NCBI GenBank assembly: GCA_000991205.1
Contig: LBRC01000022.1
Location: forward strand, 1-25,135
From: Parcubacteria group bacterium GW2011_GWA2_36_10
GTDB taxonomy: Bacteria > Patescibacteriota > Patescibacteriia > UBA1558 > GWA2-36-10
Direction of reading: 5' to 3'
Length of the DNA stretch: 25,135 nucleotides
A program made the position numbers and the translations under genes. The notes beneath the pieces are model-generated. The model had not been told where the DNA came from. It did not search any database and saw nothing but the letters and a program-made list of their open reading frames with translations. Positions 7,124-14,116 of the stretch are shown here, piece after piece; the first letter of the stretch is position 1; every line of letters begins with the position of its first letter.

Positions 7124-8980
7124 ATGAAAACAATAGAATTAGAGATTAAGGGCATGCATTGTGCTTCTTGTGAAAAAATCATCAGCGCCGAACTAGCTGA
7201 ATTGCCAGGTGTCAGCGATATCGTGATCAAAGTCAAAGAGGGAACAGGCAGTTTAAACATAGACGAGACCTTGCTTAATGTTGATCAAGTCATCGCAGCT
7301 ATCAAAAGAGCTGGTTATGAAGCCACGGCTATCAATCAGTTGGCTGGTGAATTAGTGACAGCGGATAATATTATTATCAAACGCAATGAAGTAAATGCTA
7401 ATAGTCCATTTAAAATAAAATTAGAAATTAGCATCGAAACAAATGATCAAGCAAAAGCAGTAGAGATTACATCAATCAAAAAACAGGCTTTGGTAGAGCA
7501 AATAGTCGAAAGTAGTCAGTCAGCTTCAGCTGGGAGAGTGAATTTATCACTGACCGGTATGCATTGTGCTTCTTGTGCGGGTTTGATTGAGCGAGCTGTC
7601 AAAAAAGTGCCTGGCGTCAAACAGGCTAATGTAAACTTTGCCGCGGAAAAAGCATTAATAGTTTTTGATGAAGCAACTAGTAGTGTTGGCGATTTGGTAC
7701 AGGCGATTAAAAAAGCTGGTTATGGTGCCGAACTAGTTGACGCTAAAGACACTGAATATGATAGTCGCAAAAGAGCGGCAGAAATAAAAAGTTATCAGAA
7801 AAGATTTTGGTTTAGTTTTGTTTTGAGCTTGCCAATGCTTTATTTTATGCTTTTAGATTTTTTTAAATGGTTACCAGGAGGACTAAGCTTTGCTCCTTAT
7901 TTTGGTATTATTTCATTTATCCTTACTATCCCGGTGCAATTTATTATTGGAGCCGGATTTTATCGAGGTCTAGTATCAGCTTTAAAGATGAAGACTTTTA
8001 ATATGGACTCTTTGATTGCTATTGGTACCTCAACCGCTTTCTTTTATAGTGCTATTAATTTTATTTTATATTTTATAAAAACTGGTTCTTTGATTGGCCT
8101 AGAGGGCAAAATTCCTGATCTTTATTTTGAAACCGCTGCTTTCTTGATTACTTTTGTCATCTTAGGCAAATGGCTAGAAATTCGTACTAAAGGTAAAACT
8201 TCAGAAGCCATTAAAAAATTAATGGGTCTAGCCGCTAAAACCGCCAAAGTAATTAGAAATAGTGTCACGCAAGACATAGCGATTGATGAAGTGATACACG
8301 GTGATATTGTGGTCGTGCGTCCAGGTGAAAAAATTCCAGTTGATGGTAAAATAATTCGTGGCTCTTCAGCAGTTGATGAGTCTATGTTGACTGGTGAATC
8401 ATTGCCAGTGGAGAAAAAAGTTGGCGATTTAGTGATTGGTGGTACGGTCAATAAAGTCGGTAGTTTTGAATTTGAAGCTACTAAAGTTGGCTCTGAAACT
8501 GCTTTAGCTCAAATCGTCCGTTTGATTGAAGATGCTCAAGGATCAAAGGCTCCGATTCAGGGTTTTGCTGACAAAATTTCTGCTTGGTTTGTCCCGATAG
8601 TGATCGCTATCGCAGTCATCACTTTTGTGGTGTGGTATGTTTTTTTAGGCGCTAACTTGGCTTTTGCCTTGATGGCCTTTACAGCAGTCATTGTGATTGC
8701 TTGCCCTTGCGCTTTAGGCTTAGCCACACCGACATCGCTGATGGTCGGTACTGGTAAAGGAGCTGAATATGGTATTTTGATCAAAGGTGGTGAGCCACTA
8801 GAAGCAGCCTGTAAAATTAACACAGTTATTTTTGATAAAACTGGTACCTTAACCAAAGGTAAGCCAGAAGTGACAGATGTGATAAGTTTCGGCTCATTGG
8901 ATCAAGAAGAAATTGTAAGTATGGCTACTAGTTTAGAAAAACTTTCCGAGCATCCTTTAGCTGAAGCAATCTGTGATTAA
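7124..8980 (+). pseudogene. copA: CopA-type copper P-ATPase, N-terminal part (broken)
   Basis: Residues 1-618 of a P1B Cu+-ATPase. Two HMA domains are present (C13/C16 and C148/C151), then the transmembrane bundle, actuator motif T423-G-E-S, the intramembrane metal site C527-P-C529, the phosphorylation site D571-KTGT and H610-P611 of the nucleotide-binding domain. The frame then stops (TAA at 8978-8980) just after HPLAEAI. The following ORF resumes in another frame at a point about 40-45 residues further along the family alignment, so a segment holding the conserved G-x-G of the ATP pocket is missing. This looks like a deletion that also shifts the frame. As it stands the protein lacks the hinge (GDGxND) and could not pump. 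It could alternatively be an assembly error at this point. It is the last cistron pair of the csoR operon. Confidence 0.85.
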
Positions 8981-8985
8981 GATTA

Positions 8986-9765
8986 TTGACCGACGTGCTT
9001 GGTTTGACATTAGATAAAATTAATCGTAAGTTAGAAAAATTAGAAGACCAAGGTAAAACCGCCATGATACTGGCTGACAAAGAAACTGTGCTAGGTGTGA
9101 TAGCGGTGGCTGATACCGTCAAGGCAACTTCTCGTGAAGCAGTCGCTAAATTACAAAAATTAGGTGTTGAAGTATATATGATTACTGGCGACAATGTCAG
9201 AACTGCTCGAGCGATTGCTGCTCAAGTAGGTATTAGTAATATTTTAGCGGAAGTATTGCCAGAAGATAAGGCTAGTGAAGTTAAGAAATTACAAGCTAGC
9301 GGTAAAAAAGTAGCAATGGTAGGTGATGGTATTAATGATGCGCCGGCTTTAGCTCAAGCTAATTTGGGGATCGCTATGGGTTCTGGTACTGACGTAGCGA
9401 TGGAAACTGGCGGTATTGTTATCATGAAAGATGATTTGAATGATGTGGTGACGGCTTTACAATTATCTCGTGAGACCATGTCTAAAATTAAGCAGAATAT
9501 GTTTTTTGCCCTGTTTTACAATATTATCGGTATCCCCGTGGCAGCCAGAATTTTTGTGAGTTTTGGTTTGATTTTGAAACCAGAATTAGCCGGGCTAGCC
9601 ATGGCACTTTCATCTATTTCAGTAGTTTCCAATTCTTTATTACTTAAATTATTTAAGCCAAATAAACGTAATTATATTTCCATGATAGCGCCACTAGTAA
9701 TGGTGTTGATTTTTACAGGCATATTTTTTGCCTTTGCTAGATTTAGTTCTGATATGGGAAATTAA
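8986..9765 (+). pseudogene. copA: CopA-type copper P-ATPase, C-terminal part (broken)
   Basis: Continues the ATPase in another frame, from a TTG at 8986. It begins in the last part of the nucleotide-binding domain (LEKLEDQGKTAMILA), then shows MITGDN, the hinge motif G113-D-G-I-N-D118 and the last two transmembrane helices with MFFALFYNIIGIPVAA and the M-S-S-x-S-V-x-x-N-S ending typical of copper ATPases. It has no phosphorylation site and no good ribosome site before its TTG, so it is unlikely to be an independent gene. Codon use and sequence are otherwise undamaged, which points to a recent event or an assembly fault rather than long decay. Confidence 0.85.
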
Positions 9766-9773
9766 AAAACTTT

Positions 9774-9830
9774 AACCCCCTCTAAATCTCCCCCTTCCCC
9801 GCATACGCGGGAATGAAGGACGGGAGGGGT
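9774..9830. repeat. Imperfect GC-rich palindrome after copA
   Basis: An inner CCCGC-atac-GCGGG hairpin (9798-9811) is nested in outer ACCCC...GGGGT arms (9775 to 9830). It lies directly before the strong bidirectional terminator and belongs to the window's set of GC-rich palindromes. Confidence 0.5.
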
Positions 9831-9847
9831 AAAAATATTACTCATGC

Positions 9848-9874
9848 AAAACCCCCGCCGAAGGCGGGGGTTTT
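9848..9874. terminator. Bidirectional terminator between copA and the phosphatase gene
   Basis: AAAACCCCCGCC-gaa-GGCGGGGGTTTT is a perfect 12-bp stem with A-run and T-run on either side, so it can end transcription of both converging genes. Confidence 0.9.
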
Positions 9875-9884
9875 AATAAAAACT

Positions 9885-10604
9885 TTATTGCTCTAAAGCA
9901 AATCTAAATAAATCTTCAGCTGGTCGATGTGGCAAGTGTCCAATGTTATTGATATAATTTATTTTGACATAGCCGTATTTATCAATGACTATTTTAGAGA
10001 TAGATGATTGATAAAGTTCAATGGATAAAAAGCCGATGGCGTCAGTATTTAAAATACTGGTTAAAATAGAGCGGATGACATTGCCGTGGCAAAAAATCAT
10101 GATATCTTTGCCTTTGTTTTTTTCCCAGATGTCAGCTAAAATACGACGAAAGCGAGTTTGTAAAATATTTAAACGTTTGTCCATTTCTTTATAAAACTTG
10201 ACTCGTTTGATTCGAGTCTTTTCGGACATATTAAAATATTTTATTTTATACCATTCAGTCCAGTCCACTTCATTTAATCTTTTATCGATAACGGGTGTCA
10301 GCTTTTTCTTTTTTAAGAAAATCTCGGCTGTTTGTTGGGCACGTAATAGCTCACTAGTGTAGACAATGTCAGCGTGCAAAGATAATAATTTTTTGTTTAA
10401 TAATTTTCTTTGTTTTAAGCCAATTTTATCTAGTGGCATATTATGATCACCGACTAATTTTTGTTGGCTATAGTCTGGTTTGCAGTGGCGGACTAAATAA
10501 ATCTGCGTGTAAGGACCAGAGCTGGCTGGACGAGCGCGACCATAGGCGGTTTGTTGCATGAATTTAGCATAATCTAGCTTAGTAGTAGTTTTGATTTTAA
10601 ACAT
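9885..10604 (-). CDS. Histidine phosphatase superfamily protein (phosphoglycerate-mutase-like)
   Basis: A 239-residue cytosolic protein with the branch-1 histidine phosphatase layout. The phospho-acceptor motif is YLVRHC with R39-H40, where the usual Gly after His is Cys41. Further features are the Y-T-S-E-L-x-R-A-x-Q-T-A motif, the acidic general acid in LNEVDWTEW, and the second catalytic His in IFCHGNVIR. Superfamily members remove phosphate from sugars, nucleotides, cofactor precursors or proteins; the substrate here cannot be told. About 30 residues precede the usual start of the domain. It is alone on the minus strand, facing copA with a shared terminator. The broad family is secure, the role is not. 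Confidence 0.88.
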   Translation of the reverse strand: MFKIKTTTKLDYAKFMQQTAYGRARPASSGPYTQIYLVRHCKPDYSQQKLVGDHNMPLDKIGLKQRKLLNKKLLSLHADIVYTSELLRAQQTAEIFLKKKKLTPVIDKRLNEVDWTEWYKIKYFNMSEKTRIKRVKFYKEMDKRLNILQTRFRRILADIWEKNKGKDIMIFCHGNVIRSILTSILNTDAIGFLSIELYQSSISKIVIDKYGYVKINYINNIGHLPHRPAEDLFRFALEQ

Positions 10605-10674
10605 TTTTTATTTTTTATAAATACATTTTACATTTTTTATCTTATTTTAGCAAATATTTATCAAATTATTGATA

Positions 10675-10688
10675 ATATGATATCATAT
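10675..10688. promoter_or_regulatory. Palindrome in the divergent intergenic region
   Basis: ATATGATATCATAT is a perfect 14-bp palindrome between the phosphatase gene and the DUF1003 gene, 23 bases before the latter. It could be an operator or simply an AT-rich promoter region. Confidence 0.3.
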
Positions 10689-10710
10689 ATTTAGCTTTAA
10701 TTTAAAAAAT

Positions 10711-11061
10711 ATGGACAGTAAAAAACAGAAACTTTCGCATCATCTTAAACAATTTCAGTTTATAGACTCAATTAATGATTGGGTTGGCTCTTGGTGGTTT
10801 TTAAGTTTTCATGTAGTCTGGTTTGCGGTTTGGGGTATTTTTAAATTAGAGAGCCATATTTTGACTTTGATCGTTTCTCTGGAGGCGATTATTTTGATGA
10901 TTCTTTTGTTGATGACTCAAAACAGGCAGTCAGCCAGAGATGACATCAGAGATGAGTTGGATTTGCAGGCAGATTTGAGATCAGCTCAATTGACAGAAGA
11001 AATTGTCAAAACTTTGAGAGATATGCAGGCAGATATTAATAGTTTGAAGAATAAAAAATAA
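10711..11061 (+). CDS. DUF1003 family membrane protein
   Basis: A 116-residue protein matching the DUF1003 pattern: an amphipathic start, then D-W-V-G-S-W-W-F-L-S-F-H at about 22-33, two membrane helices (about 28-48 and 52-72), the conserved LLLMTQNRQSARDD and a charged helical C-terminus ending in leucine heptads. The function of this family is not established; members are small cytoplasmic-membrane proteins, sometimes annotated near cyclic-nucleotide or stress genes. The lipoprotein gene starts 4 bases downstream, so they are probably co-transcribed. Confidence 0.85.
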   Translation: MDSKKQKLSHHLKQFQFIDSINDWVGSWWFLSFHVVWFAVWGIFKLESHILTLIVSLEAIILMILLLMTQNRQSARDDIRDELDLQADLRSAQLTEEIVKTLRDMQADINSLKNKK

Positions 11062-11065
11062 TTAT

Positions 11066-11530
11066 ATGTTGAAAAAAATCTTATTTAGTTTTTTGTTATT
11101 AAGTTTCGTTTTTATTTTAAGTGCTTGTGTAAAAAAAGCAGAAGCACCCAGTGAGCTAAATAATAATCAGCTTAGTCCAGAAAAGCTTGATGATGTCAAT
11201 AATCAGAGGGCAAGCTTGACGCCCGAAGAAGAAAAGGCTTTAGAAGAGGAGGCAGATAAACAAGAAGTGATAGATAATAAATGGATTAGTAGTAATGAAG
11301 TGGCTAAACATAATAATAAGAGTGATTGTTGGTTGATTATCAATGATCGTGTTTATGACATGACAAAATACATTGCTTATCATCCTGGTGGCCCGGCGAT
11401 TTTAGCTGGCTGTGGTAAAGATGCGACAGAAATATTTTTTTCTAGACCAAATGATGGCACGGCTCATTCAGAGAAAGCGCAAGGCATGCTAGATCAATAT
11501 TATATTGGTGATAGAAATATGAAAGAATAA
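11066..11530 (+). CDS. Lipoprotein with cytochrome b5-like heme-binding domain
   Basis: A 154-residue exported protein. A signal peptide ends in the lipobox L18-S-A-C21, so it should be lipid-anchored outside the cytoplasmic membrane. A charged linker (about 25-70) leads to a cytochrome b5-like domain (about 72-152) with the axial heme motif YHPGGPAIL and the second His in GTAHSEKA. The domain starts with the typical S-x-x-E-V-A-K-H-N-x-x-x-D-C-W pattern. Cytochrome b5 domains carry one b-type heme and pass single electrons; the partner here is unknown. No other redox gene is nearby, though a TspO homologue (porphyrin-binding family) is 6 kb upstream. Both heme ligands are present, so heme binding is likely. 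Confidence 0.88.
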   Translation: MLKKILFSFLLLSFVFILSACVKKAEAPSELNNNQLSPEKLDDVNNQRASLTPEEEKALEEEADKQEVIDNKWISSNEVAKHNNKSDCWLIINDRVYDMTKYIAYHPGGPAILAGCGKDATEIFFSRPNDGTAHSEKAQGMLDQYYIGDRNMKE

Positions 11531-11542
11531 ATTATTTTTTAT

Positions 11543-11567
11543 CCGCCCCGGGCCTATCCCGGGGCGG
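11543..11567. terminator. GC-rich hairpin after the cytochrome b5 gene
   Basis: CCGCCCCGGG-cctat-CCCGGGGCGG is a perfect 10-bp stem 12 bases after the stop codon. It lacks a T-run downstream, so it may stop or process the transcript inefficiently, or be one of the palindromic repeats. Confidence 0.5.
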
Positions 11568-11569
11568 GC

Positions 11570-11598
11570 TTGACATTTATTTGATAATCTTTTAAGAT
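11570..11598 (+). promoter_or_regulatory. Promoter of the tRNA pair
   Basis: TTGACA (11570-11575), exactly 17 bases, then TAAGAT (11593-11598). The expected start near 11605 is about 17 bases before tRNA-Cys. Confidence 0.7.
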
Positions 11599-11621
11599 AG
11601 TTTTTGTCTTAGCTCATTTGT

Positions 11622-11695
11622 GGTGGCTTAGCTCAGTTGGGAGAGCGCTGGAGTGCAAAATCCAGAGGTCGCGAGTTCGAATCTTGCAGTCACCT
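11622..11695 (+). tRNA. tRNA-Cys (anticodon GCA) with 8-base anticodon loop
   Basis: A full cloverleaf: acceptor GGTGGCT/AGTCACC (one G-T pair), D arm GCTC/GAGC, T arm GCGAG-TTCGAAT-CTTGC, variable region AGGTC. The anticodon stem CTGGA/TCCAG (11648-11652, 11661-11665) encloses eight bases, GTGCAAAA, instead of seven. U33 followed by GCA (11655-11657) gives cysteine, and base 73 is T, the cysteine discriminator. CCA is not encoded. The extra loop base is unusual; it may be real or a sequence error in the A-run. Confidence 0.85.
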
Positions 11696-11703
11696 TTTCG
11701 ACG

Positions 11704-11777
11704 GAGGGAGTAACTCAGTTGGTAGAGTACCAGAACTCATGATTTTGGGTGTCGCAGGTTCAAGTCCTGCCTCCTTC
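11704..11777 (+). tRNA. tRNA-Met-like (anticodon CAT) with lengthened anticodon stem
   Basis: Acceptor GAGGGAG/CTCCTTC, D arm ACTC/GAGT, T arm GCAGG-TTCAAGT-CCTGC and variable region GTGTC are standard. The anticodon arm is 19 bases rather than 17: a six-pair stem CCAGAA/TTTTGG (one G-T) around a normal seven-base loop CTCATGA with CAT at 11738-11740. An extra G-C (11703 with 11778) could extend the acceptor to eight pairs. CAT may decode Met or, after lysidine modification, Ile; it lacks the GC-rich anticodon stem of initiators. CCA is not encoded. Confidence 0.8.
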
Positions 11778-11797
11778 CTTTGGTTTTTTGCCGCCTT

Positions 11798-11861
11798 GGG
11801 TCTCGTCATGAGACTCAAAAAAACACGCTACCAGCGTGTAACAGTCAGTCTGGCCTGACTG
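11798..11861 (+). other. Three tandem hairpins after the tRNAs
   Basis: Perfect or near-perfect seven-pair stems follow one another: GGGTCTC-gtcat-GAGACTC (11798-11816, one G-T), ACACGCT-acc-AGCGTGT (11823-11839) and CAGTCAG-tctggc-CTGACTG (11842-11861). They are distinct in sequence. With the terminator that follows they make a structured tail of the tRNA transcript, possibly a small RNA, RNase processing signals, or a regulatory region ahead of prs. Confidence 0.65.
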
Positions 11862-11869
11862 AATCCCTT

Positions 11870-11899
11870 GGGCGCCCGTCTTGCACGTGGCGCTCTTTT
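11870..11899 (+). terminator. Terminator of the tRNA-hairpin transcript
   Basis: GGGCGCC (11870-11876) pairs with GGCGCTC (11889-11895), extended inside by CGT/ACG across one bulged T, and is followed by TTTT. Confidence 0.8.
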
Positions 11900-11904
11900 C
11901 TTTG

Positions 11905-11943
11905 GCAAAATTTTTTGACAATTTTGCTTTATTGAGCTAGATT
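11905..11943 (+). promoter_or_regulatory. prs promoter with inverted repeat over the -35 box
   Basis: TTGACA (11915-11920), 17 bases, TAGATT (11938-11943). An inverted repeat GCAAAATT (11905-11912) / AATTTTGC (11920-11927) with a 7-base centre covers the -35 box and could be an operator. A boxA-like AGCTCGTTGACA follows at 11957-11968. Confidence 0.65.
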
Positions 11944-11998
11944 GAAAGCAACAAAAAGCTCGTTGACAGTCGAATCACAAAGCAGAGGAGACAGAAAA

Positions 11999-13036
11999 AT
12001 GAACACCAATAACTTCGCTTTCATCAGCGGCAATGGCAGTTTTGAGTTTAGTGAGTTGGTTCTCACACGGCTCAATAGCCTGGCTGGCACAGAATTTGGT
12101 TTCCTACACCTTGATTCAGACTATTTTGGAGATGGTGGGCCAGATTTTTATATTCCGCGGTATGATTTATTGAAAGGTCGTCATGTAGTTATCTTCCAAA
12201 GCATGACTGATCTGGAGCTGAAGGATGAATTCTTAACTTTAGTTTGGGCAGCTAAACATCAATACGGTGCCGTTTCAGTCATCGGCGTTTTGCCTTTCTT
12301 TATGCATCGTCGTGAAGACCATGCAGAAAAAATGGAGGAAATTAATCGCAGTCGTTTTTTTGCGAATCAGTTAGCAGCAGCTGGTGCTAGCCGAGTGATT
12401 TTCTGTGATATTCATTCTCAACAAGTGATTACAAATTTTAAGACAGAAGGCATAGACGTCATTGATGTTGATTCAGCTCCAATATTAGCTGAGCAGATTA
12501 TGTCATTAGTCACCTTGGCGCGAACTAATGGTGTGCCAGTAGCTGTTGATTCTCCGGACTTTGGTTCAATTTATCGTGCAGTTTCCTTGGCGCGCGCTTT
12601 GAAGGTGCCAGTTGCCATTGGCAAGAAGTTTCGGTCAGCAACCGGTGCAATCAAATTGAGTAGTAGTGATGATGAGCTGGATAGTTTACGTCAAGAATAC
12701 CCAGATGTTGAATTTTTAAACGATTCTAGTTTGAACAGTTTTTTGATTATTCAGCGTGATGACGAGGTGTCTTCTGGGGACACTAGTCAAAAAAGAGCAG
12801 CTCATTTATTAGATGATATTCAGGTGAATGAAGTGGTTTTCTGTGGTACTCACGCCGTTTTTAATCGTGGTTGGCGTCGTAAATTTGTGCGTGCAGGAGT
12901 AAATAGATTGAGTCGCATTTTCTTAGCCAACACCATTCATCGGGACTACAGAAAACAAACAGGAGGAGTGATCACGAACGTTGATGTCTCACCTGGCGTC
13001 GCTAATGCTCTCTATCTCACTTTGGCACAACTGTGA
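11999..13036 (+). CDS. Divergent ribose-phosphate pyrophosphokinase
   Basis: A 345-residue PRPP-synthetase-like protein (bacterial enzymes are about 315). The enzyme makes PRPP from ribose 5-phosphate and ATP for nucleotide, His and Trp synthesis. Visible landmarks: the ATP-loop-like FFMHRREDHAEKM in place of YxRQDRK, D137-I-H139-S-Q-Q for the DLH motif, D-S-P-D-F in place of SPDHG, and the PRPP loop D254-D-E-V-S-S-G-D-T262. Several catalytic-site positions therefore differ from the classical enzyme. The ATG at 11999 is preceded by AGAGGAG (strong ribosome site); an upstream TTG at 11942 lies inside the promoter and is rejected. Codon use is somewhat richer in G and C than in the flanking genes, similar to pnp. 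It is transcribed alone between its own promoter and terminator. Confidence 0.8.
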   Translation: MNTNNFAFISGNGSFEFSELVLTRLNSLAGTEFGFLHLDSDYFGDGGPDFYIPRYDLLKGRHVVIFQSMTDLELKDEFLTLVWAAKHQYGAVSVIGVLPFFMHRREDHAEKMEEINRSRFFANQLAAAGASRVIFCDIHSQQVITNFKTEGIDVIDVDSAPILAEQIMSLVTLARTNGVPVAVDSPDFGSIYRAVSLARALKVPVAIGKKFRSATGAIKLSSSDDELDSLRQEYPDVEFLNDSSLNSFLIIQRDDEVSSGDTSQKRAAHLLDDIQVNEVVFCGTHAVFNRGWRRKFVRAGVNRLSRIFLANTIHRDYRKQTGGVITNVDVSPGVANALYLTLAQL

Positions 13037-13050
13037 TTCGTTTCGTTTCG

Positions 13051-13082
13051 GCTCACCCTGCACGCAGGGGGTGAGCTTTTTT
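13051..13082 (+). terminator. Terminator of prs
   Basis: GCTCACC (13051-13057) pairs with GGTGAGC (13070-13076), with further inner CTGC/GCAG pairing, followed by six T. It starts 15 bases after the prs stop. Confidence 0.85.
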
Positions 13083-13124
13083 CTTTGTCTAAATTTTGTT
13101 ATACTAAAGCTAGTAAAAATAAAA

Positions 13125-13838
13125 ATGAAAAAAATAAATACCAAAAATTTTGTTCATCATCAGAATTCTAAATTGTCTAATAATATTAGAGAAATTATTT
13201 TTGGTGCTGAAGATGGTATGGTTTCCACTCTTGGTGCTATCACTGGTATTGCGGCCGGGACGGCCAATAGTAAAATAGTTTTATTATCTGGTTTAGTGAT
13301 TATTGCCGTGGAAAGTATCTCGATGGGCATTGGTTCTTATTTGTCAAATAAATCAGTGATTGATTTGAGTAAAAGAAAACTGTACGAAGAAAAATTTGAA
13401 ATTAACAATTTTCCTAAAACAGAGAAAAAAGAATTACTAAATATTTATTTAAAAAATACTTGGCCATTAAAAACAGCAAAATTGATGGTAGCTTCAGCTA
13501 GTCGGAATAAAAAATTAATGTTACAAGAAATGGCTTACCGAGAATTATCTCTGCCAGCAAAAATTCAAGATAATTCTTTGACTGGTGGTTTATTCATGTT
13601 TGCTTTTTATATTGTTGGTGGCACTATTCCGTTGTTAAGCTATATCTTTTTGAGCTTGCCGCAAGCTATTTATTTTTCGATTAGCATTACTTTATTGAGT
13701 CTATTTATTTTGGGAGTTTTTAGTACCAGATTTACTAGATTAAATTGGTGGAAAGCTGGCTTGCAGATGTTTATTTTAGCTAGCCTTGCTGCTTTAGTTG
13801 GTTTTATTGTTGGCAAAATTGCTAATAATTTGTTTTAA
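13125..13838 (+). CDS. VIT1/CCC1 family metal (iron/manganese) transporter
   Basis: A 237-residue membrane protein of the VIT1/CCC1 family, which moves Fe2+ or Mn2+ out of the cytoplasm. The N-terminal signature REIIFGAEDGMVSTLGAITGIAAG is present (usual F-G-x-x-D-G), then ISMGIGSYLSNK, the family's S-M-x-x-G-x-Y-L-S. A hydrophilic segment (about 80-140) rich in Glu and Lys separates helices 2 and 3 and corresponds to the cytoplasmic metal-binding region. The last three helices end at the C-terminus. The ATG at 13125 is chosen because upstream codons lie in the prs terminator. A TATACT box at 13100-13105 puts the start site about 12 bases before the ATG, so the leader is very short. Confidence 0.9.
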   Translation: MKKINTKNFVHHQNSKLSNNIREIIFGAEDGMVSTLGAITGIAAGTANSKIVLLSGLVIIAVESISMGIGSYLSNKSVIDLSKRKLYEEKFEINNFPKTEKKELLNIYLKNTWPLKTAKLMVASASRNKKLMLQEMAYRELSLPAKIQDNSLTGGLFMFAFYIVGGTIPLLSYIFLSLPQAIYFSISITLLSLFILGVFSTRFTRLNWWKAGLQMFILASLAALVGFIVGKIANNLF

Positions 13839-13892
13839 AATTTTTATAGAAATAGCCTTTTTTTGAGGGGGCTGTTTTTTAATTTGCCTTTA

Positions 13893-13921
13893 TTGACAAA
13901 AAGGTTTATTTTTAGTATGGT
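13893..13921 (+). promoter_or_regulatory. Promoter of the secreted-protein island
   Basis: TTGACA (13893-13898), 17 bases, TATGGT (13916-13921). It is AT-rich and in the style of the other promoters of the window, although the genes that follow are GC-richer. Confidence 0.7.
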
Positions 13922-14116
13922 AGATTGTTAAATCAGCTCTTTGTCAAATCAATGTCTTTGGCTGATATAGCCCCTGACATTTGCATATCGATTTCGAAAA
14001 TTATCACCACTATGCGTAAGCATGCTGGTGTACGGATAAATCTGCACTGCAAGCTTTGACGGGCAACTAAACAAGGCCTTTTTCAAAGTTTCATTCAACA
14101 AAAAAGGACAAGAACC
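13922..14116 (+). promoter_or_regulatory. Long leader of the island: boxA-like element, hairpin, inverted repeat
   Basis: The leader is nearly 190 bases long and has no ORF. It begins with AGATTGTTAA (sharing T13921 to make TAGATTG), then a boxA-like AGCTCTTTGTCA (13935-13946), inside a hairpin ATCAGC (13932-13937) / GCTGAT (13961-13966). TTGCATATCGATT (13981-13993) is the left copy of the inverted repeat that recurs at 18017-18029. A ribosome site (AAAAGGA) precedes the ATG at 14117. Base composition rises within this leader. Confidence 0.55.
13981..13993. repeat. Inverted repeat flanking the island, left copy
   Basis: TTGCATATCGATT; its exact reverse complement AATCGATATGCAA is at 18017-18029. 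The two enclose all three island genes. Confidence 0.7.

Noticed and set aside
8978..8980. Stop codon of the copper ATPase as a recoding site
   Set aside because: The stop is TAA, the frame changes and about 40 residues of the domain are missing, so simple read-through or a one-base shift would not restore the protein.
11703..11778. tRNA-Sec or tRNA-His reading of the second tRNA because of a possible eight-pair acceptor
   Set aside because: The seven-base loop CTCATGA puts U33 directly before CAT; a UCA or GUG anticodon does not fit.
11637..11858. 73-codon open frame over the tRNA genes
   Set aside because: It lies across both tRNA genes and the hairpins, and its product has the sequence typical of translated tRNA genes.
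11942..11998. Upstream TTG start adding 19 residues to the PRPP synthetase
   Set aside because: The TTG is inside the -10 region of the promoter, and the ATG at 11999 has a strong ribosome site.
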